From IMG/VR virus record IMGVR_UViG_3300044705_000040, positions 1 through 22,051 of that record: DNA of 22,051 nucleotides; one strand, 5' to 3'. The position numbers were made by a program, and so were the translations under genes. This document shows, one piece after another, positions 12,010-17,885 of this stretch (within the stretch, counting starts at the first letter, position 1; every line of letters begins with the position of its first letter). Origin of the DNA: a virus. The notes under the pieces are model-generated. The model did no database searches. It saw only the letters and a program-made list of their open reading frames with translations, and was not told where the DNA came from.

Positions 12010-12417
12010 ATGGCCGAAACCATCGTAACGAAAAGCGCCAACGCTTCGGTCGACGCAACGACCGGCATGGTGGCGCCGCAGGTGAGCCAGAAAATCCTCG
12101 GGGAGGACATCGCCTCTCCGATGACGCCGCTCACCATGCACGCCGACGGCATGCTGTATCGTGCAACGGCGGCCGCTGCGAACGCGAACGCCCGTATCTT
12201 CGGGTGGTCGACTCGCGCTGGCAAGGCAGGTCAGCCGATGACGGTCTACGGTGTCGGTGTCGTCGGCAAGTACAGCGACGAAGGTCTCACGCCGGGCAAC
12301 ATTCTGTTCCTTGGCGAGACCGCTGGCACGCTTTCCTCGATCGCCACGACCGGCGATGCGGTTGGCTGCGCGCAGGCGATCGACGCCAGCAACATTCGCG
12401 TCACGCGCAACATCTGA
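12010..12417 (+). CDS. Head decoration / capsid cement protein (putative)
   Basis: 135 residues from ATG 12010, preceded by GAGGT. The protein is small, Ala/Gly/Thr/Val-rich and strand-rich: MTVYGVGVVGKYSDEGLTPG, LFLGETAGTLSS, GDAVGCAQAIDASNIRVTRNI. The pattern of short strands ending with 'avG.Aid.s.irV' resembles capsid cement proteins that sit on the outside of the shell and stabilise it. The place between scaffold and major capsid genes is the typical one. Codon choice is strongly biased toward G/C third positions, like the major capsid gene, as expected for an abundant virion protein. Confidence 0.75.
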   Translation: MAETIVTKSANASVDATTGMVAPQVSQKILGEDIASPMTPLTMHADGMLYRATAAAANANARIFGWSTRAGKAGQPMTVYGVGVVGKYSDEGLTPGNILFLGETAGTLSSIATTGDAVGCAQAIDASNIRVTRNI

Positions 12418-12423
12418 TTCTCG

Positions 12424-12556
12424 GTTGACGTCGGCGGAGTACCGATTCCGCGAAGTTTGCTGACAGGAGGGCTCGGTCGGCGTCAACATCCTGCTTTACT
12501 GGGCTGCCGAGGGCAGGCCTTTCACCGCAAGACCCTCACGACATAACCCTCGGCAG
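12424..12556 (+). promoter_or_regulatory. Structured leader of the major capsid gene
   Basis: The 147-base gap before the capsid gene has GTTGACG/CGTCAAC (12424-12430 with 12481-12487) and a perfect 10-bp stem CTGCCGAGGG/CCCTCGGCAG (12504-12513 with 12547-12556). The second stem reaches into the ribosome site AGGAG (12555-12559) and ends eight bases before the ATG at 12565, so it could tune translation or protect the message. No gene is seen in the gap. Confidence 0.5.
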
Positions 12557-12564
12557 GAGCACAG

Positions 12565-13632
12565 ATGCCTCCGAAAAACCTCGGCATTCTGACGATGTCG
12601 GACATGCTGAAAGAGCGTTTCCAAACGCCCGTTCAGCTTGGTCTCGATACGATTCAGCGGTCGCTGCAGGCTGATCTGGCGATCCACAACCGTATCGTCA
12701 ACGACATCACTCAGACCTTCGCCGACACCACATCGGATCGTCGCCGTCGCTACGGCGTCTCGAGTCAGCTGGAGTTCTTGACGGCTGACGAGTTCACCCG
12801 CGCACACACCCAGAAGGTCATCACGGGCTCGGAAGTCGAGTTCCCGATGGATGGCTTTCAGGCCGCGGTCGGTTGGACTGCGCAGTTCTTCAAGAACAAG
12901 TCCGTGGCAGACATGGCCGCGACGCAGGTTGCCGCCAAGGTCGGCCACGTCGCACGTATTCGCAGCCAGCTGCAGAAGGCGATCTTCGGGTCGTCCAACT
13001 TCAGCACTTTCGACTATCGGGTCGACAACGTGCAGCTTGACGTCAAGCGCTTCGTGAACGCTGACGGTGCGCCGATCCCGATGGGTCCGAACGGCGAGAC
13101 GTTCAACGCCTCGACGCACACGCACTACCTGTTTCACGACACACTGGACAACGCGTCCGCACACGCGCTCGTTCAGACCGTGCTCGAGCACCACAACGAC
13201 GGGCAGATCCGCGTCTTCATCAACTCGGCCGACGAGGCTGCGTGGCGTGCTCTCGCGGACTTCAAGCCATACGTCGACGCCCGCCTCACGATCCCGATCA
13301 CGACCTCGAACCCGACGACTCGCCTCGATCCGTTCAAGACGAACGACCGAGCGATCGGCCTGTTCGACGCCGCCGAGGTCTGGGTCAAGCCGTGGGCACT
13401 CTCGAATTACGCGGTGGCCATGGACATCGCGACGCCGATGAAGCCGCTGGCGCTTCGGACGCGTGATGGTGGCGGTGCGCGTCTCGATACTGTCGGGACG
13501 AATGTGCTGTTCCCGCTTCAGGCCGACTACATGGAGTCGGAGTTCGGCTTCGGCGTCTGGACCCGCACCAACGGTGCGGTGCTCTATCACGCCGCCGGCG
13601 CGGTCGCCTACGTCGATCCCGTCATCCCGTAA
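12565..13632 (+). CDS. Major capsid protein
   Basis: 355 residues from ATG 12565, with GGCAGGAG as ribosome site. Features support a major capsid protein of the HK97-fold type: a helical N-terminus (LTMSDMLKERFQTPVQLGLDTIQ), then DRRRRYGVSSQLEFLTADEFTR and mixed strands, a long helix-rich middle (QLQKAIFGSSNF), a P-domain-like stretch (LVQTVLEHHNDGQIRVFINSADEAAWRALAD, in outline) and C-terminal strands ESEFGFGVWTRTNGAVLYHA ending in a hydrophobic tail. No N-terminal prodomain typical of protease-matured capsids is obvious, in line with the absence of a protease gene. Codon bias is strong. The gene follows the decoration gene and precedes connector genes, the standard order. Confidence 0.88.
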   Translation: MPPKNLGILTMSDMLKERFQTPVQLGLDTIQRSLQADLAIHNRIVNDITQTFADTTSDRRRRYGVSSQLEFLTADEFTRAHTQKVITGSEVEFPMDGFQAAVGWTAQFFKNKSVADMAATQVAAKVGHVARIRSQLQKAIFGSSNFSTFDYRVDNVQLDVKRFVNADGAPIPMGPNGETFNASTHTHYLFHDTLDNASAHALVQTVLEHHNDGQIRVFINSADEAAWRALADFKPYVDARLTIPITTSNPTTRLDPFKTNDRAIGLFDAAEVWVKPWALSNYAVAMDIATPMKPLALRTRDGGGARLDTVGTNVLFPLQADYMESEFGFGVWTRTNGAVLYHAAGAVAYVDPVIP

Positions 13633-13636
13633 GATC

Positions 13637-13651
13637 GCTGACGAGGTCAGC
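13637..13651 (+). other. Short hairpin after the capsid gene
   Basis: GCTGAC (13637-13642) and GTCAGC (13646-13651) form a perfect 6-bp stem with a GAG loop starting four bases after the capsid stop. It is not followed by T bases. It may slow 3' decay of the capsid message or be incidental. Confidence 0.35.
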
Positions 13652-13688
13652 CTCGACGCAGTAGTCACGTTCTTTCATGGAGTTTTCA

Positions 13689-14060
13689 ATGGCGGACAAT
13701 CAGAATCCGACGCGCGAAGAGCTCGAGGCGATGGACGAAGCCGAACTTCAGGCTCTCGCCACGCAGCGCGGCATCACCGTCAAGGCGTCGGATGGCAGCG
13801 GCACGCCGTCCGTCGACGACTACGTCGAGGCTCTCGCGCCTCAGAGTGGTACGGCTCCCACGCCGACCCCTCAGGAGACGCAGGGTCTCCACACGCAGTC
13901 GCCGGCTCCCGGCAGCAAGGCTTCGTTCGACACGACCATTCGTGGCGGACGGTACGTGAACGCTCGTGGTCAGTTCGTGAACGCGCACGGCCAGCGCATC
14001 GATGAAGAGGGCAATGTCATCGATGGCTCCGAGACCCAGGCTCCGCCGGTCAAGGAGTAA
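13689..14060 (+). CDS. Unknown head-region protein with HeH/Rho-N-like helix pair
   Basis: 123 residues from ATG 13689, with GGAG 8 bases upstream. An ATG 12 bases earlier lacks a ribosome site. Residues about 8-47 (TREELEAMDEAELQALATQR, then VDDYVEAL) look like the two-helix LEM/HeH or Rho-N-type fold that many phages encode next to the capsid gene. The middle is Pro/Thr/Gln-rich and flexible. The C-terminal part GGRYVNARGQFVNAHGQRID contains two near-identical halves (VNARGQ, VNAHGQ), which look like a short repeat of strand-turn units. A head-associated or head-fibre role is a guess from position. Confidence 0.7.
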   Translation: MADNQNPTREELEAMDEAELQALATQRGITVKASDGSGTPSVDDYVEALAPQSGTAPTPTPQETQGLHTQSPAPGSKASFDTTIRGGRYVNARGQFVNAHGQRIDEEGNVIDGSETQAPPVKE

Positions 14061-14069
14061 CGAAGCAAG

Positions 14070-14246
14070 ATGGCGCGCCCCAGACCGACGCCGCCGACTC
14101 CTGTTACGCCCGATGATCCTAACGAATTCGGGCGTAAGATGGATCTGCAGCTTCGGTCTGGGGGACCGCGCGATTTCGCACGTCTGACGGCCGGCAGTGA
14201 GATGAACAGCGGCCGGTCTGAAGTCAAGACACCGGAGCCGCAATAA
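14070..14246 (+). CDS. Unknown 58-residue Pro-rich protein
   Basis: From ATG 14070, 9 bases after the preceding stop. The ribosome site GAAG is weak. The N-terminus is Pro/Thr-rich (MARPRPTPPTPVTPDD) and the rest is basic and polar (GRKMDLQLRSGGPRDFARL). The stop overlaps the next start as TAATG, which supports translation. Only the coupled position between capsid and connector genes is informative. No family is recognised. Confidence 0.65.
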   Translation: MARPRPTPPTPVTPDDPNEFGRKMDLQLRSGGPRDFARLTAGSEMNSGRSEVKTPEPQ

Positions 14247-14653
14247 TGGCCGTCACCCCCACAAGTCTGATCCGCCCTCTTGGTCCGATCACGCCTGAAC
14301 TTTTTCCAGGCAAGCCGAGCAATGTGCTCGAGCAAGAACTGGAAGAGTACATTGATCGTGCTGAAACGGACAACAGGGTTGTGAACGAGCCGAACACGGA
14401 GAGAATTGATCCTCTCGTTCGGGCCCTCACGCTTTACTACGTATTCAACGACGCGTATATCGCGGCGAATGCGCGCCCTCTGACTGTACAGGTAACGGAG
14501 AAGGGTGGCCACGGTTTCTCGACTGAACAGATTCGGAACCTGCGCGCGCTGCGTGATCAGTATCTGGCGGAGTTCACCGGCCTTCTCACGCCTTCTGCGA
14601 CTGGTGTGAGCAAGAAAGCCAACGCTGCCGTTCGAAACGTCTTTACGTGGTGA
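14246..14653 (+). CDS. Head-tail connector-type protein (putative)
   Basis: 135 residues from ATG 14246 (TAATG overlap). Mostly helical: VLEQELEEYIDRAETDNRVVN, RALTLYYVFNDAYIAANA and TEQIRNLRALRDQYLAEFTG, linked by short loops. A small helical protein directly after the capsid unit corresponds in place to the adaptor (SPP1 gp15-like) that docks under the portal. The sequence itself is not diagnostic, and the exact rung of the connector is uncertain. Confidence 0.6.
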   Translation: MAVTPTSLIRPLGPITPELFPGKPSNVLEQELEEYIDRAETDNRVVNEPNTERIDPLVRALTLYYVFNDAYIAANARPLTVQVTEKGGHGFSTEQIRNLRALRDQYLAEFTGLLTPSATGVSKKANAAVRNVFTW

Positions 14654-14656
14654 TCC

Positions 14657-15025
14657 ATGCCCCCACTCTATGACGTGACGGCAAGCGACCTTCTGTCCGA
14701 TCCGAACGGTAAGTTTCAGCATCTCAAAGATGATGCCGCTCGTTTGGCTGAGAACGAGCTAGCAGAAAATCTGCTTGGTCTCGTACCCCCGGCATACACT
14801 GATCCGGATGATGTAGCGAAACTCGAGCTTGCTGTCGCAATGCAGATCAAGTTTCAACTGGATCAGGGTACGTCTCCGATGATTCACAAGTCTGAGACGC
14901 AAAATAAGCCGGGAATCACAACGGCCTACCGCGACCGCTACATCCACCCCGGAGCGGCCGAAATCGTCGCGCGCGTGACAAAGACCGCGCATACGATCTT
15001 CAGCCCACCACTATTCGGAGTCTGA
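14657..15025 (+). CDS. Unknown protein of head-tail joining region
   Basis: 122 residues from ATG 14657, four bases after the preceding stop. The sequence has a helix-rich middle (FQHLKDDAARLAENELAENLLG, in outline; DVAKLELAVAMQIKFQLDQG) and a C-terminal segment TTAYRDRYIHPGAAEIVARV. By order it could be the second connector or stopper protein. No motif confirms this. It is followed after one base by a GTG-started tail gene. Confidence 0.6.
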   Translation: MPPLYDVTASDLLSDPNGKFQHLKDDAARLAENELAENLLGLVPPAYTDPDDVAKLELAVAMQIKFQLDQGTSPMIHKSETQNKPGITTAYRDRYIHPGAAEIVARVTKTAHTIFSPPLFGV

Positions 15026-15026
15026 C

Positions 15027-15542
15027 GTGCCCGGTCTGCCGCTGATAGTAACGCAGATCGAAGCTCCGATACGTCTCACAAAGGGTGAGCAGGCTTTGCT
15101 TGCTCTTCCAAACCGTCTTAAGAACCTTCCTCGTCTCATGAAGGAAGGTATTGCTCCGGCTATGAACCGGATGCAGATGCTACACTGGCAGACGGAAGGT
15201 CGCCGTTTTGATCATCCTTGGGCGCCACTTGAGCCGGCGACTATCCGGAAAAAGAGACGTAAAGGCACGCTGGATCGCGGTATTCTTCACGATACGGAAC
15301 ACTTGTTCAAGGCTGTGTTCCGTGCTCGTGCCAGTGACGACCGGCTGAAGCAGATTCCGGGTGGTTTTCGTCTTCTTGCGAACACGAAAATTTTCTATGC
15401 TATTTTTCATCAAGTAGGCACGCAGTTTATGGCTGAGCGACAGGTGATTCCAAATCCTCTGCCGCAATCGTTTGTTAAAGAATGTAGGAATATCATTCGT
15501 GTGTACCTTTTGACTGGTGATATCCTTCAGAGGTCCGCATGA
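15027..15542 (+). CDS. Virion morphogenesis protein (Phage_tail_S/Mu gpG-like)
   Basis: 171 residues from GTG 15027. The pattern MLHWQTEGRRFDHPWAPLEP, then TIRKKRRKGTLDRGILHDTEHLFKA (in outline), GGFRLLANTKIFYAIFHQVGT and IPNPLPQSF near the C-terminus matches the phage virion morphogenesis family found next to tail-terminator genes (F-W-x-P-L-x-x-x-T-x-x-x-K, L.dtG.L..s, y...HQ.G, P.R.fl..). These proteins take part in tail completion or joining of tail and head. The stop overlaps the next start (ATGA). Confidence 0.75.
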   Translation: MPGLPLIVTQIEAPIRLTKGEQALLALPNRLKNLPRLMKEGIAPAMNRMQMLHWQTEGRRFDHPWAPLEPATIRKKRRKGTLDRGILHDTEHLFKAVFRARASDDRLKQIPGGFRLLANTKIFYAIFHQVGTQFMAERQVIPNPLPQSFVKECRNIIRVYLLTGDILQRSA

Positions 15543-16075
15543 TTGATGTATCAGTTCGTTTGCTTGCGAATTGGGCCGCTGTGGCGACACATGGCGTGAA
15601 CGATATCGCAGCAACGATACCACGCAAGAACCTCAACAGCGCACAGGATGACGAAGCGCCCCCTTCGGTAGCATTCTTTGCGGACTCGGATGACGAGGGC
15701 ACTGCTGAGGAGCTCGATCCACCTGAAGTTCCGGCTCTGGTGTTTTGGGGGGACGCCGATGCCTCGGTGCAGCGAAAGGGCGGACTTAACGTTATCGCGA
15801 AACAAGTTCGGTTCGCGGCTGGGTACGTCACAGATAGTTCTGCCGACGCATTGACTGCCATACGTAATTGTGGGTACATTCTACGTGCAGGGCGTATTTC
15901 GTTTATGAGCCGGTTCAACTCGTTGACCCTGAGTAAAGACTATCGGGAACTCAACGGCGTTCGAATCTTGTCGATCGATGAGGTCAATGAGCACCGTGTG
16001 ACGGTTGCTGTCGGCAAGCGCAAGATGTGGGGCTTTCTGGAAATCAAAGCAACTGTCATCGACACACTCTCATAA
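15539..16075 (+). CDS. Tail terminator/completion protein (putative)
   Basis: 178 residues from ATG 15539 (ATGA overlap with the preceding gene). A helical N-terminus (VSVRLLANWAAVATHGVND) is followed by an acidic segment (FADSDDEGTAEELDPPEVPA), which leads into VLFWGDADASVQRKGG-like strands and a C-terminal region of alternating strands (GVRILSIDEVNEHRVTVAVG). The order before the major tail protein and the mixed alpha/beta nature agree with a tail terminator, but no signature motif is visible. Confidence 0.6.
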   Translation: MIDVSVRLLANWAAVATHGVNDIAATIPRKNLNSAQDDEAPPSVAFFADSDDEGTAEELDPPEVPALVFWGDADASVQRKGGLNVIAKQVRFAAGYVTDSSADALTAIRNCGYILRAGRISFMSRFNSLTLSKDYRELNGVRILSIDEVNEHRVTVAVGKRKMWGFLEIKATVIDTLS

Positions 16076-16090
16076 CAGGCGGGTATCCCG

Positions 16091-16870
16091 ATGTTCAAAG
16101 CCCCTCCGGATCCTCAGAACCTCTACGTCGGCAAGGGTCAGGTTCTCTTCAATCGTTTCGACGCGAACGGCAACCCGACGGCGTTCAAGCACCTCGGTAA
16201 CGTCGATTCGCTCGAGATCACGACGAACGACACGAAGATCCAGAAGTATTCGGCGATGTCGGCGTCCGCGCCACTTCTCAAGGAAGTGATGACGCGGCGC
16301 ATTGTGACCCTCACGCTGAAGGGCTCCGAGTTCCACCCCGACAACATGGCGCTTCTCACGATGGGCGTCGTCAACACGCTCACGCAGGCTGCAACTGCGG
16401 TCGTCGGAGAAGCCGTGGCGGCCACGACGGTTCCCGGTTCGTACTTCACGACGAAGCAGATGGGTCCGATTACCGCTGTCACCGTGCATTTCGGCGCAAC
16501 CGCCGGTGTGGCTGGTACCGACTACGTCATCGTCGACGCGACGGTTGGCCTCATTCACATTCTGCCCACCACAATCCTGACTGGCGCGGTGACGGTCGAC
16601 TACACGCCGACCGCCTATGCCGGCGCGGCCGGTCTGTCCGTGGTCGCCGGTGGCACGCAGGGCGTGATTCAGGGCGCGCTCAAGTTCGTCGGCGATCCGA
16701 CGGCCGGACCGAAGCAGATCGTGGACGTCTGGCGCTGCAACGTGTCTCCGAACGGCGCCTTCGGGCTCATCAGCGACGATTTTGCCGATCTGAGTCTCAC
16801 CATGACGGTGCAGGACGACTCGGCCAACCACCCGGCGTCGCCCCTGTATCAGTCGATCTACGCTCCGTGA
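16091..16870 (+). CDS. Major tail (tube) protein
   Basis: 259 residues from ATG 16091, with GGCGGG upstream. Strand-rich: GNVDSLEITTNDTKIQKYSA, RIVTLTLKGSEFHPDNMALL, and a domain with AVTVHFGATAGVAGTDYVIV. The opening LYVGKGQVLFNRFDANGNPT with 'lGnvdsleit.....' is typical of phage tail-tube subunits that polymerise around the tape measure. The last part VDVWRCNVSPNGAFGLISDD also fits the family. Codon use is as biased as in the capsid gene, pointing to high expression. Residues about 115-185 could be an added Ig-like surface domain. The following genes are the tail assembly set. Confidence 0.88.
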   Translation: MFKAPPDPQNLYVGKGQVLFNRFDANGNPTAFKHLGNVDSLEITTNDTKIQKYSAMSASAPLLKEVMTRRIVTLTLKGSEFHPDNMALLTMGVVNTLTQAATAVVGEAVAATTVPGSYFTTKQMGPITAVTVHFGATAGVAGTDYVIVDATVGLIHILPTTILTGAVTVDYTPTAYAGAAGLSVVAGGTQGVIQGALKFVGDPTAGPKQIVDVWRCNVSPNGAFGLISDDFADLSLTMTVQDDSANHPASPLYQSIYAP

Positions 16871-16905
16871 GCGTAGGTCGGGCAACCCCTCACCGGGAGT
16901 AGGAC

Positions 16906-17124
16906 ATGAAGGAAGGCGATACCTGCACGACCGCCGGCGGCCAGTCGGGTTTCTTGGTCGAGACCGGCGCTCAGGGCGAAGGCGAGTTCACCTGTTTCGC
17001 CGGCGCAACGTTCGAAGAAGCGAAGAATGCGGCGCGTGGCGGTGTCGGCGGCTATCAGGCGCCGGAGTCGCAGGAGAGCATCGAACGGCACAACCCGCCG
17101 CAGGAAGGCGAGAGCAACGCGTAA
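16906..17124 (+). CDS. Unknown 72-residue protein after the tail tube gene
   Basis: From ATG 16906, preceded by GGGAGTAGGA. The first half is Gly/Thr-rich with two Cys (GDTCTTAGGQSGFLVETGAQ, GEFTCFAG) and could form a small beta unit. The second half is polar and ends ESQESIERHNPPQEGESNA, probably disordered. No family is recognised. It ends 24 bases before a strong hairpin that separates it from the chaperone genes, so it is likely co-expressed with the tail tube. Confidence 0.65.
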   Translation: MKEGDTCTTAGGQSGFLVETGAQGEGEFTCFAGATFEEAKNAARGGVGGYQAPESQESIERHNPPQEGESNA

Positions 17125-17148
17125 GACCTCATCCGAGGCAACTGGTAG

Positions 17149-17180
17149 ACTGGGCTGCTGCGAACGCGGCAGCCCAGTTT
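17149..17180 (+). terminator. GC-rich hairpin before the tail chaperone gene
   Basis: ACTGGGCTGC (17149-17158) and GCAGCCCAGT (17169-17178) form a perfect 10-bp stem. A wobble and two more pairs bring the loop down to GAAC, and TTT follows. The short T-run suggests a partial intrinsic terminator that reduces transcription from the abundant tail-tube gene into the chaperone and tape-measure genes. Confidence 0.7.
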
Positions 17181-17202
17181 GCTAAGCAATAGGGAGAAAT
17201 CC

Positions 17203-17700
17203 GTGGCAAACGATGAAATCGTAATCAAGTTGAGTGGCCGTACCTTTCGTAAGGCTACGACTACGACGATCGACCAAGACGCATATGTCATGCGTCGTAT
17301 GCGTGATTTCGGCCTCATTGAGATCGCGTCGTCATTTGATGTTAAGAAAGATGATTTGAACGATTTTTCCGAGAAGCTTTTACTTCAGGCTTTCGAGACT
17401 GGCAAGCTTTTCGAGATCCTCGGCGGTGTGTTGGTGGAAGATGGGGTCGCTTGGACGCGCGAAGTCGCGGCTCAGAACGCCCACTTCTTCGGAACACTGA
17501 CCAAGGTCGAGGATAAGGAACAACTCTTTTCAAGTATCGCAGCTGTGCTGCTTGATTTTTTAGTGGCCGCCGCCGCATGGTCGACGCGTTCCCAGAGATT
17601 TTCCGTAGCGGAAGCCGTCGGCGGCCTCAAAGAGAGCGCCCGTACCGCGGAGACCCCGAGCTCGACGTCGGAGAGTGGAATGGTGTTGTCCGCGCCCTAG
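17203..17700 (+). CDS. Tail assembly chaperone (gpG-like)
   Basis: 165 residues from GTG 17203, chosen for the AGGGAG site upstream. The protein has a strand-rich start (NDEIVIKLSGRTFRKATTTT) and a helical main part (RRMRDFGLIEIASS, NDFSEKLLLQAFETGKLFEILG, LFSSIAAVLLDFLVAAAAWS). Its place between the tail tube and tape measure genes, and the overlap with a second frame at a slippery site, identify it as the first tail assembly chaperone, equivalent to lambda gpG or SPP1 gp17.5. It binds the tape measure before tube polymerisation and is absent from the finished virion. The unshifted C-terminus after the slip site is Ser/Arg-rich. Confidence 0.85.
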   Translation: MANDEIVIKLSGRTFRKATTTTIDQDAYVMRRMRDFGLIEIASSFDVKKDDLNDFSEKLLLQAFETGKLFEILGGVLVEDGVAWTREVAAQNAHFFGTLTKVEDKEQLFSSIAAVLLDFLVAAAAWSTRSQRFSVAEAVGGLKESARTAETPSSTSESGMVLSAP

Positions 17701-17885
17701 GAGAAAACAATCCAAGTCAGTACAGAGAGATACTGACTTGGCCGGTTCAGGAGGCCCTGCTAGCGTACATTGAGCGTGTCTTAAAGCCCGACGCGCTTGA
17801 GCATTACAATAAGTTGATGGATTGGTACATGCACGGCAGGCTTGGGAAGAAACCTTCGATTCCGGCGATTTTGAAAGATGTCTGA
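17203..17885 (+). CDS. Frameshifted tail chaperone fusion (gpGT-like)
   Basis: Reading 17203-17562 and continuing one base back from 17562 to 17885 gives a 227-residue fusion. The second frame alone (ATG 17577, 102 residues) contains the conserved-looking part GDPELDVGEWNGVVRALGEN, then WPVQEALLAYIERVLKPDALEHYNK and a C-terminal YMHGRLGKKPSIPAIL. Such fused products are standard in long-tailed phages and are made at a low, fixed rate relative to the unshifted protein. They recruit the tape measure to tail-tube subunits. The stop overlaps the tape-measure start by eight bases. A separate start at 17577 has no good ribosome site, which favours the fusion. Confidence 0.85.
17556..17626 (+). promoter_or_regulatory. 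-1 ribosomal frameshift signal
   Basis: The heptamer T-TTT-TTA (17556-17562) is read in the zero frame as GAT TTT TTA GTG, an ideal X-XXY-YYZ slip site. Two bases after it GGCCGCCG (17565-17572) can pair with CGGCGGCC (17619-17626), with an inner hairpin TTCCG-TAG-CGGAA (17601-17613). This would stimulate slippage, although the spacer is shorter than the usual 5-9 bases, so the lowest pairs may open. The shift leads into the second chaperone frame. Confidence 0.85.

Noticed and set aside
12496-13668. Minus-strand 390-codon frame opposite the major capsid gene
   Set aside because: An antisense shadow caused by strong G/C third-position bias of the capsid gene. Arg/Asp/Val-rich with no ribosome site.
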